Assembly: GCA_016199935.1 (NCBI GenBank) | Contig: JACQFS010000169.1 | Span: 1 to 55,661, forward strand | Reading direction: 5' to 3' | From: Verrucomicrobiota bacterium | GTDB taxonomy: Bacteria > Verrucomicrobiota > Verrucomicrobiia > Limisphaerales > JACQFS01 | Length of the DNA stretch: 55,661 nt | Part shown: one piece after another, positions 10,166-18,866 of the stretch | Position numbering within the stretch: the stretch's first letter is position 1 | Layout: every line of letters begins with the position of its first letter | Translations under genes and position numbers: made by a program | Notes under the pieces: generated by a model | The model's input: the letters and a program-made list of their open reading frames with translations, nothing else | The model's database searches: none | What the model was told of the DNA's origin: nothing

Positions 10166-11678
10166 TTTCACTTCGCGTATGATCGGCGCATCGCGCAACA
10201 CACACAACGCCCTCTCCCACGCCGGCCGCCGGATGCTTTCGCGTCGGGACTTTCTGCAATGGGGCGGCACCGGCTTGAGCGGCATCGCGCTCGCGGCGCT
10301 GCTGGCCGAACAGAAGTTGCTCGCGGCGGGAAAACCGATCCGGCCGGAGATTGACCCTTCGCATCCCTATGCGGCGCGCGCCGCGCACCTCACGCCGAAG
10401 GCGAAGCGCGTGCTGATGATTTTCTGTTCGGGTGCTCTGAGCCACGTGGACACGTTCGACTACAAGCCCGAGCTGGTGAAGCGCCACGACACGCCGATGC
10501 CGGGCGCGGCGGAAAACTTCATCACGTTCCAGGGCGAGAACGGAAATCTCATCAAGCCTCTGTGGGAGTTCAAGCCGCGCGGGCAATCGGGCAAAATGGC
10601 GAGCGACCTTCTGCCGCACCTCGCCGAGATGGCCGACGAGATGTGCTTCATCCACTCGATGACCGCGAAGTCGAACACGCACGGTCCCGCCGAAAACCAG
10701 ATGAGCACCGGCTTCACGCTCGACGGTTTCCCCGGCGCGGGCGCGTGGGTGACCTACGCGCTCGGGTCGGAGAACCGGGACCTGCCGGCATTTGTCGCGA
10801 TTCCCGATCCGCGCGGCACGCCGCAGATTGGGCCGCGGCATTGGGGCTCGGCGTTTCTGCCATCGGTGTTTCAAGGCACGCCGTTCAATGCCGACAAGGG
10901 CATTCCGAACCTCGCGCGCCCGGCGTCCATCAGCGAGGCCGCGGAACTCGGCACGCGCGACTTTCTGAAAGTGCTGAACGACCGCCACCTCGCGCAGCAT
11001 CCCGGCGACAGCGACCTCGCCGCGCGCATCGCCGCCTACGAACTCGCCGCGAAGATGCAACTCGCCGCGGCCGAGATCAGCGACCTCGCGCGCGAGTCGG
11101 CCGCGACGTGCGAACTCTACGGCGTCAACGACACCAACGCGACGAAGGCCGGCTTCGCGAAGAACTGCCTGCTTGCCCGCCGCCTCATCGAGCGCGGCGT
11201 GCGTTTCGTGCAGCTCTTCAACGGCTCCTACGCCATGGGCGAAGGCGTGGGCAATTGGGACGGCCACAAGAAAATCGCCGACCAGTATCCCGGCCACGCG
11301 CAGGTGCTCGACCAGCCGTGCGCCGCTTTGCTGCGCGACTTGAAGGGCAGGGGATTGCTCGCCGACACGCTCGTCGTGTTCGTCACCGAGTTCGGACGGA
11401 TGCCGACGTTTCAGAAAGGCGCGAACGGCCGCGACCACAATCCCAAGGGCTTCACCGTCTGGCTCGCCGGCGCGGGCGTGAAGCGCGGACTCAGCTACGG
11501 CGCGACCGACGAGTTCGGCTACCAGGCTGTCGAGAACGTCACGAGCATCTATGACCTCCACGCGACGATGCTCCAAATTCTCGGCCTCGACCATGAGCGG
11601 CTGAGTTTTTACAACAATGGCGTCGAGCGCCGCCTGACCGACGTGCACGGGCATGTATTGCAGGACGTGCTGGCGTAA
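10152..11678 (+). CDS. DUF1501 protein with Tat signal, set 1
   Basis: Exported protein of about 508 residues from the DUF1501 family, which is related to the alkaline phosphatase/sulfatase superfamily; no activity has been shown. The N-terminus carries the Tat-like motif LSRRDFLQWGG followed by a hydrophobic stretch. Family hallmarks are VTEFGRMPTF, GRDHNPKGFTVWLAGAGVK and the C-terminal LTDVHGHVLQDVLA. GTG 10152 overlaps the preceding stop by 14 bases; ATG 10179 and ATG 10233 are alternative starts. It is the last gene of the first set and was probably co-transcribed and exported with the two upstream heme proteins. Confidence 0.9.
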   Translation: MANNDFTSRMIGASRNTHNALSHAGRRMLSRRDFLQWGGTGLSGIALAALLAEQKLLAAGKPIRPEIDPSHPYAARAAHLTPKAKRVLMIFCSGALSHVDTFDYKPELVKRHDTPMPGAAENFITFQGENGNLIKPLWEFKPRGQSGKMASDLLPHLAEMADEMCFIHSMTAKSNTHGPAENQMSTGFTLDGFPGAGAWVTYALGSENRDLPAFVAIPDPRGTPQIGPRHWGSAFLPSVFQGTPFNADKGIPNLARPASISEAAELGTRDFLKVLNDRHLAQHPGDSDLAARIAAYELAAKMQLAAAEISDLARESAATCELYGVNDTNATKAGFAKNCLLARRLIERGVRFVQLFNGSYAMGEGVGNWDGHKKIADQYPGHAQVLDQPCAALLRDLKGRGLLADTLVVFVTEFGRMPTFQKGANGRDHNPKGFTVWLAGAGVKRGLSYGATDEFGYQAVENVTSIYDLHATMLQILGLDHERLSFYNNGVERRLTDVHGHVLQDVLA

Positions 11679-11679
11679 A

Positions 11680-11702
11680 GGAGAGGCGACAAGAGAGTTG
11701 CC
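11680..11702. repeat. Possible degenerate half-copy of the 39931-40000 repeat arm
   Basis: GGAGAGGCGAC here matches the first 11 bases of the family arm seen at 39978-40000 (read on the other strand). The remaining bases match only partly, for 17 of 23 overall. It sits directly after the DUF1501 stop codon. A remnant is plausible, but so is chance. Confidence 0.35.
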
Positions 11703-11756
11703 GCAGCGAAACTTCGCCGTGTTCATCCGCTGCGGCCCGTGCCAATCTCTCCGCCC

Positions 11757-14261
11757 ATGAAGCCCGTGGTTTCGGCCGTCGCAGCCGGCTGCCTTGCCGT
11801 CCTCGCCTTCGCGCGCGCGGAGGCGGCGATGAAGGCGGCTTCGCCCGACCTCGCGCGCACCCACTGGTCGTTCCAGTCCATCTCGAATCCCGTCCCGCCC
11901 AAGGTCAGCAAGTCCTCGTGGCCGCGCAATGACCTCGATCGCTTCGTGCTCGCGCGATTGGAGCACGAGGGGTTGAAGCCAAATACGGCGGCGGAACCGG
12001 GCGCGCTCATTCGCCGGGTTTACTTCGATCTCATCGGCCTGCCGCCCTCGTTCGAGGAAATGGAGAAGTTCGCGGCGAAGCCGACGCGGGAGAATTTCGC
12101 GCGCATCGTGGACGACCTGCTCGCGCGTCCCGAATACGGCCAGCGCTGGGCGCGGCACTGGCTCGATGTCGCGCGCTATGCCGACACCATCGAGCAATCC
12201 GTGGACGGCGAGCGGCGCATTCCCTTCGCCCACACGTATCGCGACTACGTCGTGGACGCGTTCAATGCGGACAGGCCGTTCGACCGGTTTGTGCTGGAGC
12301 AGATCGCCGCGGATCGTCTGCCGGATGCCTCGCCGGCGGATTTGCGCGCGCTTGGGCTGTTCGGCGTGGGCCGGAGTTTTTTCGCCAGTGCCGACGGCCC
12401 GGCGCTGCGCGTGGATGATCGCATCGACACGATCTCGCGCGGTTTTCTCGGGCTGACCGTCGCGTGTGCGCGCTGCCACGATCACAAGTTCGATCCCATC
12501 CCCACGGCGGATTACTACTCGCTCTACGGCATCCTCGACAGTTTCGAAGAGCCGATTGACCTGCCCGAAGTGCGGCGCGGCGGCGACGCAAAGGCGCTGG
12601 CCGAATACGAAACGAAACGCGCGAAGGCCATCGCCGATTACGAGGCGCACGTGGATGCGACCTTCGCCTCGTCGAGCAAGCATCTGCGCGATTTCGCCAC
12701 GGAGTATCTCCAATACCTCGTGCGCGCTTCGCCGAACCACCGCACGACCGGCGGCGACATCCCGCTCGACACGCCGCGCGGCTGGCTCGTCTATCACGCA
12801 CCGGATCGTTGGGCGGAGTTGCTGAAGCAATGCAAGGAGCGCGACGAACCGTTCTTCCGTCTGTGGCATCAGCTCATGCCGCTGCCGAAAGAAAACTTTG
12901 CGGACAACGCGAAGGCGATCATCGCGAAGGTGGGGCGAGACTCCGTCGAGCCGAGTTCGGGGCCGGGCGGAAACTCGGCTCGACGGAGTCTCGCCCCACC
13001 ACAGAGCGGTCACCATCCCGCTGTTGTAGCCGCGTTTCAAAAGTCGCCACCGCAGACCATGCTTGAGGCCGCCACGACCTACGGCGCCGTCATCGCGCAG
13101 GCGCTCAAATCGGACACGGACGAGTCGCGGGCGATCGTGGAATTGATTTTCGGCAAAGGCTCACCCGTGCCGCCGGCGAGTCGCGACGAGATTCGCACGG
13201 ACCTGCATCGCTTCCTCAACGAGAAGGAACTCGTCAACCGCAGCGACGGGGAGAAGGCCGGGAAACTTCTGACCGACCTCCACCTGATCGACATCAGCGG
13301 ACCGGTGGATCGGGCGATGATGGTGAAGCCGACCCCGAAGCCGGTTGATCCGCGCGTGTTCATCCGCGGCGACATGAGGCAACCTGGTGCCGCCGTGCCG
13401 CGCAAGTTTCTGACCGTGCTCGGCGGCGTGGACCGCCGCACTTACGCCGATGACGGCCGGCTCCAACTCGCGCAGGCCATCGCCAGCCCGCAGAATCCGC
13501 TCACGGCGCGCGTGATCGTGAATCGCGTGTGGCAGCAGCACTTCGGTTCGGGCCTCGTCGCCACGCCCGACGACTTCGGCACGATGGGCCAGAAGCCGTC
13601 GCATCCCGAACTGCTCGACCATCTGGCGACGTGGTTCATGCAGCACGGCTGGTCGCTCAAGGCCCTGCATCGTTACATCCTCACCTCGGCGACGTGGCAG
13701 CAGAGCAGTGCGGTTCAGTCCCGTGCGCAGACCAAGGACCCGGCGAACCGTCTCCTCTGGCGTGCCGCGCCGCGGCGCCTGGAGTTCGAGCCGCTGCGCG
13801 ATTCGATGTTGCACGTCGCGGGCCGCCTCGACACGAGCCTCGGCGGACGCGGCGCGATGCTCGATGACAAGAACACCCGCCGTGCGCTCTACGGCTACAC
13901 CGACCGCTTCCGCATTCCCGCATTGCTCCGCAATTTCGACGTCGCGAATCCCGACACGTCCATTTCGCGCCGCGCCGAGACGCTCGTGCCGTTGCAGGCA
14001 CTCTACTTGATGAACAGCTCCTTCGTCCGTCAACAGGCCGCCGTGATCCTCCACCGCGCCGAAATTGAAAGGGCGAAGACGGCGCGCGAACGAATCTCGG
14101 CCGCATTCCGAATCGTGCTCTCCCGCCAGCCGTCGAAGGACGAGTTGAAGCTCGCAATGAATTATGTCGGCGACGCGCCGCTCGATGAGCCGGGCGCGCA
14201 GCACTGGGCGAATTTTGTGCAAAGCCTGCTCGTGTCGAACGAGTTTGTTTTTGTGGATTGA
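11757..14261 (+). CDS. DUF1549-DUF1553 protein lacking the N-terminal PSCyt1 domain, set 2
   Basis: Exported protein of 834 residues. ATG 11757 gives a clear signal peptide (AVAAGCLAVLAFARAEA); an in-frame GTG lies at 11739. Unlike the other five homologues it has no PSCyt1 CxxCH segment near the N-terminus. It starts almost directly with DUF1549 (DLDRFVLARLEHEG, about residue 59), which retains CARCHDHKFDPI near 238. DUF1553 begins near 560 (QAIASPQNPLTARVIVNRVW). A perfect 28-bp inverted repeat (12930-12999) is translated in-frame between the two domains. The 840-residue frame continues intact across it. The partner DUF1501 gene starts 10 bases after the stop. Confidence 0.88.
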   Translation: MKPVVSAVAAGCLAVLAFARAEAAMKAASPDLARTHWSFQSISNPVPPKVSKSSWPRNDLDRFVLARLEHEGLKPNTAAEPGALIRRVYFDLIGLPPSFEEMEKFAAKPTRENFARIVDDLLARPEYGQRWARHWLDVARYADTIEQSVDGERRIPFAHTYRDYVVDAFNADRPFDRFVLEQIAADRLPDASPADLRALGLFGVGRSFFASADGPALRVDDRIDTISRGFLGLTVACARCHDHKFDPIPTADYYSLYGILDSFEEPIDLPEVRRGGDAKALAEYETKRAKAIADYEAHVDATFASSSKHLRDFATEYLQYLVRASPNHRTTGGDIPLDTPRGWLVYHAPDRWAELLKQCKERDEPFFRLWHQLMPLPKENFADNAKAIIAKVGRDSVEPSSGPGGNSARRSLAPPQSGHHPAVVAAFQKSPPQTMLEAATTYGAVIAQALKSDTDESRAIVELIFGKGSPVPPASRDEIRTDLHRFLNEKELVNRSDGEKAGKLLTDLHLIDISGPVDRAMMVKPTPKPVDPRVFIRGDMRQPGAAVPRKFLTVLGGVDRRTYADDGRLQLAQAIASPQNPLTARVIVNRVWQQHFGSGLVATPDDFGTMGQKPSHPELLDHLATWFMQHGWSLKALHRYILTSATWQQSSAVQSRAQTKDPANRLLWRAAPRRLEFEPLRDSMLHVAGRLDTSLGGRGAMLDDKNTRRALYGYTDRFRIPALLRNFDVANPDTSISRRAETLVPLQALYLMNSSFVRQQAAVILHRAEIERAKTARERISAAFRIVLSRQPSKDELKLAMNYVGDAPLDEPGAQHWANFVQSLLVSNEFVFVD
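12930..12999. repeat. In-frame perfect 28-bp inverted repeat, family B
   Basis: Arms 12930-12957 and 12972-12999 are exact reverse complements (28 of 28), around a 14-bp GC-rich spacer. The arm begins GTGGGGCGAGACTCC. The element lies in the linker between DUF1549 and DUF1553 and is translated without a stop (VGRDSVEPS...ARRSLAPP). Confidence 0.92.
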
Positions 14262-14271
14262 AGCCGCGCAC

Positions 14272-15702
14272 ATGAATCCGTTTTTGAACCAACCCATGCC
14301 CGTAACCCGTCGCGAGATGCTCTCGCGCTGCGGTGCGGGCTTCGGCTGGCTCGGACTCGCAGCGGTGATGGGCGAGGCGCGGTTGCTGGCCGAGACGCCG
14401 AACGTGGACCCGCTCGCGCCGCGCCCGCCGCATTTTCCCGCGCGGGCGAAGCGCGTCATCCAGTTGCTCGCCAACGGCGGGCCGGGGCAGATGGACACGT
14501 TCGATCCCAAGCCGATGCTCACGAAGTATCACGGCCAGCGGCTGCCGATTCATTTCGCGACCGAACGGCCGACGGGTGCGGCGCTGGGGACGCCGTTCAA
14601 GTTCGCGCGCTACGGGCAGAGCGGGTTGGAAGTTAGCGAACTGTTCGCCCAACTCGCCGCAAAGCACGCGGACGATTTGTGCGTCATCCGCTCGATGCAC
14701 ACCGACACGCCGATCCACGAGAACTCGCTGCGGCTGATGAATTGCGGCGCGGGCACCATGACCCGGCCCAGCATCGGCGCGTGGATCACTTACGGCCTCG
14801 GCACGGAGAACCAAAATCTGCCGGGCTTCGTCGTGCTCGTGCCGAAGGGGATGCCCGTTGCGGGCGCGGACAACTGGCAATCATCATTCCTGCCCGGCGC
14901 GTATCAGGGCACCTACGTCGAGACGGAGGGGAAGAAGCCGGAGGAGTTGATTGAGAACCTGCGCAATCCGTTCCTCAACGCGACCGCGCAGCGCGCACAG
15001 CTTGATTTCATCGAGCAACTCAACCGCCGCCATCTCGCCGCGCGCAAGGAGGCGGCGCTGGAGGCGCGCATCCACACGTTCGAACTCGCCTTCCGCATGC
15101 AGACCGCGGCGACGGACGCCTTCGACATCGGCCGCGAGCCGGAGCACATCCGCAATCTTTACGGCGACACGCCGCAGGCGAAGCAGATGCTCATCGCGCG
15201 GCGGCTCGTCGAACGCGGCGTGCGTTACGTGCAGGTCTGGCACGGCACGCTCCAGCCGTGGGACAGCCACAACAACATCGCCGAGGATCATCGCAACCTC
15301 GCGCGCGCGAGTTGCCAGGGCATCACCGCGTTGCTCACCGATCTGAAATCGCGCGGCTTGCTCGACGACACGCTGGTCATCTGGGGCGGAGAATTCGGCC
15401 GCACGCCGACGGTCGAGTTGACGCAAAACAACGATCTCAAACCCACCGCCGGTCGCGACCACAACAACCACGGCTTCTCGATGTGGCTCGCCGGCGGCGG
15501 TGTGAAAGGCGGGCTCGCCTACGGCGCGACGGACGATTTCGGATTCCACGCGGTGGACCAGCGCGTCCACGTCCACGATCTGCAGGCGACCATCCTGCAT
15601 CTGCTCGGCTTCGATCACGAGCGGCTCATCTACCGCCACTCCGGCCGCGACTTCCGGCTCACGGATGTCCATGGCCGGGTGGTCAAAGATCTTCTCGCAT
15701 GA
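14272..15702 (+). CDS. DUF1501 protein with Tat-like signal, set 2
   Basis: 476-residue DUF1501-family protein, export signal VTRREMLSRCGAGFGW. ATG 14272 is chosen because it follows the upstream stop by 10 bases and places the twin-arginine motif near the N-terminus; the open frame reaches back to 14164 but that part is a shadow of the previous gene. Family marks: WGGEFGRTPT, GRDHNNHGFSMWLAGGGVKGG, LTDVHGRVVKDLLA. Its stop codon overlaps the start of the next cytochrome gene (ATGA at 15699-15702), so sets 2 and 3 are probably translated from one transcript. Its reaction is unknown; the family resembles phosphatases and sulfatases. Confidence 0.9.
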   Translation: MNPFLNQPMPVTRREMLSRCGAGFGWLGLAAVMGEARLLAETPNVDPLAPRPPHFPARAKRVIQLLANGGPGQMDTFDPKPMLTKYHGQRLPIHFATERPTGAALGTPFKFARYGQSGLEVSELFAQLAAKHADDLCVIRSMHTDTPIHENSLRLMNCGAGTMTRPSIGAWITYGLGTENQNLPGFVVLVPKGMPVAGADNWQSSFLPGAYQGTYVETEGKKPEELIENLRNPFLNATAQRAQLDFIEQLNRRHLAARKEAALEARIHTFELAFRMQTAATDAFDIGREPEHIRNLYGDTPQAKQMLIARRLVERGVRYVQVWHGTLQPWDSHNNIAEDHRNLARASCQGITALLTDLKSRGLLDDTLVIWGGEFGRTPTVELTQNNDLKPTAGRDHNNHGFSMWLAGGGVKGGLAYGATDDFGFHAVDQRVHVHDLQATILHLLGFDHERLIYRHSGRDFRLTDVHGRVVKDLLA

Positions 15703-18700
15703 AATCAGCGGCGTTCGGCAGTTTGCTTTTGTCAGCGATGACGGTCGTGGGGGCGGAGGTTTTCCAACTGCCCCCTCCCGCGGTCAAGCCGGTGGATTTC
15801 GTCCGCGACATCCAGCCGCTGCTGAACGCGCACTGCGTTTCGTGCCACGGGCCGGAGAAGACAAAGAACAGTTTCCGCGTGGATGTGCGGGAGATTTTTT
15901 TCAAAGGCGGCGACGTTCACGGCGTCGCGGTGGTGCCGGGCAAAAGTGCGGAGAGCCGGCTGATCCATTTCGTCGCGGGCGCGGACGCGGAAATTGTCAT
16001 GCCCGCCAAAGGCGAGCGGTTGACGGCGACGGAGGTTGGATTGCTGCGCGCGTGGATTGATCAGGGTGCGAAGTGGCCGGACAGCGCGACGGTGAAGTTT
16101 GAGAACAAGGCGGACTGGTGGTCGTTCAAACCGCTCGTGCGGCCGGCGGTGCCGGAAGTTTCGGAGGGACGAGCTCCGCGAGTCCCTGATCAATCTTCCC
16201 TGGCAAAAGTTGGGGACTCGCGTAGCTCGTCCCTCCGAAGTGTGATCCGAAATCCAATTGATGCGTTCATCGCCGCGAAGCTCGCCGAGAAGGGGATGGC
16301 CCAATCGCCCGAGGCCGACGCGCGCACGTTGATCCGCCGGCTTTACTTCGACTTGCTCGGTCTGCCGCCGACACCTGAAGAGGTCGAGGCGTTCGTTGCA
16401 GACAAGGACGCGAAGGCCTACGAGCGGCTCGTGGACCGACTGCTCGCCTCGCCGCGCTACGGCGAGCGCTGGGCGCGGCACTGGCTCGACGTCGTGCATT
16501 ACGGCGACACGCACGGTTACGACAAGGACAAGCCGCGCCCGAACGCGTGGCCTTACCGCAATTACGTCATCCGCGCGTTCAACGAGGACAAACCCTACGC
16601 GCGCTTCGTGCAGGAGCAGCTTGCCGGCGATGTGTTGTTTCCCGGCACACGTGACGGCATCGAGGCGCTCGGCTTCGTCGCGGCGGGGCCGTGGGATTAC
16701 ATCGGCCACGCCGAGGTGCCGGAGACGAAGACCGATGGAAAAATCGCGCGCCACCTCGACCGCGACGACATGGTGCAGAGCACGATGCAGACCTTCAACT
16801 CGCTCACCGTCGGCTGCGCGCAGTGCCACAACCACAAGTTCGATCCGATTTCGCAGGAGGATTACTACTCGTTGCAGGCTGTGTTCGCCGCGCTGGACCG
16901 AACGGACGTGAGCTACTACACCGACGAAGCGGCGATGCGCCGCAGCCGTGAGTTGGAAAAGCAGCGCACGGAAATCACGAACGCCATCACCGCGCTCGAA
17001 GCACCGTTGAAAAAGGCCGCGGGCGAAAAGCTCGCCGCACTCGACCGCCGCATCCGGGGCGCCTCGGAGAAGGCGGCGCAGAAACAGGGCAATACGAGTC
17101 CCGACTTCGGCTACCATAGCGCCGTCTCGCCGACGCCGAACGTAACGAAATGGGTGCAGGTGGACCTCGGTGCGCGCGCGACGATTGACCACGTCGCGCT
17201 GCGCCCGTGCTACGACGACTTCAACGGCATCGGCGCGGGGTTTGGCTTCCCGGTGCGGTTCAAGGTCGAGGCGAGTGATGATCCGGAATTCAAGTCCGGC
17301 GTGACGCTCCTGTGGAAACAGCACGACCAGACGTTCATGAACGACTTCCGCAATCCCGGCCTCAAGCCGTTCACGACCGGCGGCGCGAAGGACGACGGCA
17401 TTCAAGGCCGCTACGTGCGCGTGACTGCCGTGAAGCTCGCGCCCCGCAAGAACGATTTCATTTTCGCCCTCGCCGAACTCGAGGTGTTCGACCAGCGCAC
17501 GAACAACCTCGCCTTGGGCAGGCCTGTGACCGCGCTCGACTCGATCGAGGCGCCGCCGCGCTGGCGTAAAGTGAACCTTACCGACGGCATCGCGCCCGAG
17601 GCGCAGTCGGCGGAGGACCGGCATCAACTCGTCCAGGAACGCGAGGCACTCCTGCTTTCGTTTACGGACGAGACAACCCGCGCGAAGCTGTCGGATTTGA
17701 AACGTCGGTCGCATCAGTTGAAGGCCGAGGCGGCAAAATTGCCCGTGCCCAGCAAGGTGTATGCGGGCGCGGTGCACACGGGCACTGGCTCGTTCCGCGG
17801 CACGGGTGCCGATGGCGGGAAGCCGCGGCCGATTTTTGTTCTCCAACGCGGCAGCGTGCTCAAGCCCGGCAAGGAAGTCGGTCCCGGCGCGCTCGAGGCC
17901 ATCGCCGCGCTGCCAGCGCGCTTCGAACTCAAGCCCGCTCACCCGGAGGGCGAGGGCCGCGCCGCGCTCGCGCACTGGCTCACCAGTCCGCAGCATCCGC
18001 TCACGTGGCGGAGCATGGTGAACCGCGTTTGGTATCACCATTTCGGCAAAGGGTTGGTGGAGACGCTGAACGATTTCGGCCGGAACGGCGCGCGCCCAAC
18101 GCATCCCGAATTGCTCGACTGGCTCGCGAGCGAGTTTCGCGACGGCGGCGGGTCGCTGAAGAAACTGCACAAGCTCATCGTGACGAGCGCGACGTATCGG
18201 CAGACCTCGGTAGCAGCCGACGTAAGGAGGCTCACTTCAAACCCGAAACCCGAAACCCGAAACTCGAAACCAAGCCAGAGCCTCCTCACGTCGGCTGCTA
18301 CCATCGATGGCGACAACCGCCTCCTCTGGCGCATGAACCGCCGCAAGCTCGACGCGGAGGCGATTCGCGACAGCGTGCTCTTTGTCAGCGGCAAGCTGGA
18401 TTTGAAAATGGGCGGGCCGGCGTTTCAGGATTTCGTGGTCACGCACCCCGAGCACTCGCCGCACTACGAGTATCAACTCCACGATCCCGAGGACCCGAAG
18501 TCGCACCGGCGCTCGATCTACCGCTTCATCGTGCGCTCGCAGCTCCAGCCGTTCATGACCACGCTCGACTGCGCGGATCCCTCGATGCTCGTGGACCGCC
18601 GCAACGAAAGCCTCTCGCCGCTCCAGGCGCTCGCGCTGCTCAACAACGGCCTGATGGTCGTGATGCCCAAACATTTCGCCGCGAAGCTCGACGCGCGTGG

Positions 18701-18863
18701 CGGTGAACTCGGGACGAAAGTGGAGCGCGCCTTTTACGAAGCCACCGGGCGCAATCCGGCCGCCGACGAGAAGCAATCACTCACCGCCTACGCGCAACAG
18801 CACGGCCTCGCGAATGCCTGCCGCGTGATTTTGAACCTGAACGAATTTGCCTTCGTGGATTGA
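15699..18863 (+). CDS. PSCyt1-DUF1549-DUF1553 cytochrome protein, set 3
   Basis: Exported protein of about 1054 residues. ATG 15699 overlaps the DUF1501 stop by four bases and gives the signal peptide SAAFGSLLLSAMTVVGA; the frame stays open upstream, but only as a shadow. PSCyt1 site CVSCH is at residues 46-50. DUF1549 starts at NPIDAFIAAKL and contains CAQCHNHKFDPIS. A discoidin-like region (WVQVDLGARATIDHVAL) is followed by DUF1553 ([13 protein letters not shown]). Two unrelated inverted-repeat inserts are translated in-frame: 16160-16239 in the linker before NPIDAF, and 18209-18302 after ATYRQT. The next DUF1501 gene starts three bases after the stop. Confidence 0.9.
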   Translation: MKSAAFGSLLLSAMTVVGAEVFQLPPPAVKPVDFVRDIQPLLNAHCVSCHGPEKTKNSFRVDVREIFFKGGDVHGVAVVPGKSAESRLIHFVAGADAEIVMPAKGERLTATEVGLLRAWIDQGAKWPDSATVKFENKADWWSFKPLVRPAVPEVSEGRAPRVPDQSSLAKVGDSRSSSLRSVIRNPIDAFIAAKLAEKGMAQSPEADARTLIRRLYFDLLGLPPTPEEVEAFVADKDAKAYERLVDRLLASPRYGERWARHWLDVVHYGDTHGYDKDKPRPNAWPYRNYVIRAFNEDKPYARFVQEQLAGDVLFPGTRDGIEALGFVAAGPWDYIGHAEVPETKTDGKIARHLDRDDMVQSTMQTFNSLTVGCAQCHNHKFDPISQEDYYSLQAVFAALDRTDVSYYTDEAAMRRSRELEKQRTEITNAITALEAPLKKAAGEKLAALDRRIRGASEKAAQKQGNTSPDFGYHSAVSPTPNVTKWVQVDLGARATIDHVALRPCYDDFNGIGAGFGFPVRFKVEASDDPEFKSGVTLLWKQHDQTFMNDFRNPGLKPFTTGGAKDDGIQGRYVRVTAVKLAPRKNDFIFALAELEVFDQRTNNLALGRPVTALDSIEAPPRWRKVNLTDGIAPEAQSAEDRHQLVQEREALLLSFTDETTRAKLSDLKRRSHQLKAEAAKLPVPSKVYAGAVHTGTGSFRGTGADGGKPRPIFVLQRGSVLKPGKEVGPGALEAIAALPARFELKPAHPEGEGRAALAHWLTSPQHPLTWRSMVNRVWYHHFGKGLVETLNDFGRNGARPTHPELLDWLASEFRDGGGSLKKLHKLIVTSATYRQTSVAADVRRLTSNPKPETRNSKPSQSLLTSAATIDGDNRLLWRMNRRKLDAEAIRDSVLFVSGKLDLKMGGPAFQDFVVTHPEHSPHYEYQLHDPEDPKSHRRSIYRFIVRSQLQPFMTTLDCADPSMLVDRRNESLSPLQALALLNNGLMVVMPKHFAAKLDARGGELGTKVERAFYEATGRNPAADEKQSLTAYAQQHGLANACRVILNLNEFAFVD
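16160..16239. repeat. In-frame inverted repeat, family C, in the PSCyt1-DUF1549 linker
   Basis: Arms 16160-16186 and 16213-16239 match at 26 of 27 positions as reverse complements, with core GGAGGGACGAGCT. The spacer is 26 bp. The element is translated directly before NPIDAFIAAKL and opens no stop codon. Confidence 0.9.
18209..18302. repeat. In-frame inverted-repeat element, family A, copy 2
   Basis: Arms 18209-18233 and 18278-18302 match at 24 of 25 positions (GGTAGCAGCCGACGTAAGG). The spacer is 44 bp, the same length as in copy 1, but its sequence is a tandem CGAAACC-type repeat. It sits after ATYRQT, the same DUF1553 position as the copy at 3774-3873, and in the same reading frame. Confidence 0.92.
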
Positions 18864-18866
18864 GTC

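Noticed and set aside
12930-12999. Inverted repeats inside genes as transcription terminators
   Set aside because: The genes continue through them in-frame with conserved domains on both sides, and no T-run follows.
9981-13040. Very long open frames on the strand opposite the cytochrome and DUF1501 genes (also 4424-6346, 6599-8731, 15732-18170)
   Set aside because: They are codon-shadow frames of high-GC genes. They have Arg-, Ala- and Val-rich content without domains, and the opposite strand carries clear families in each place.
15258-15698. N-terminal extension of the set 3 cytochrome gene
   Set aside because: It overlaps the end of the DUF1501 gene in another frame and has no homology. 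ATG 15699 gives a signal peptide and a stop/start overlap.
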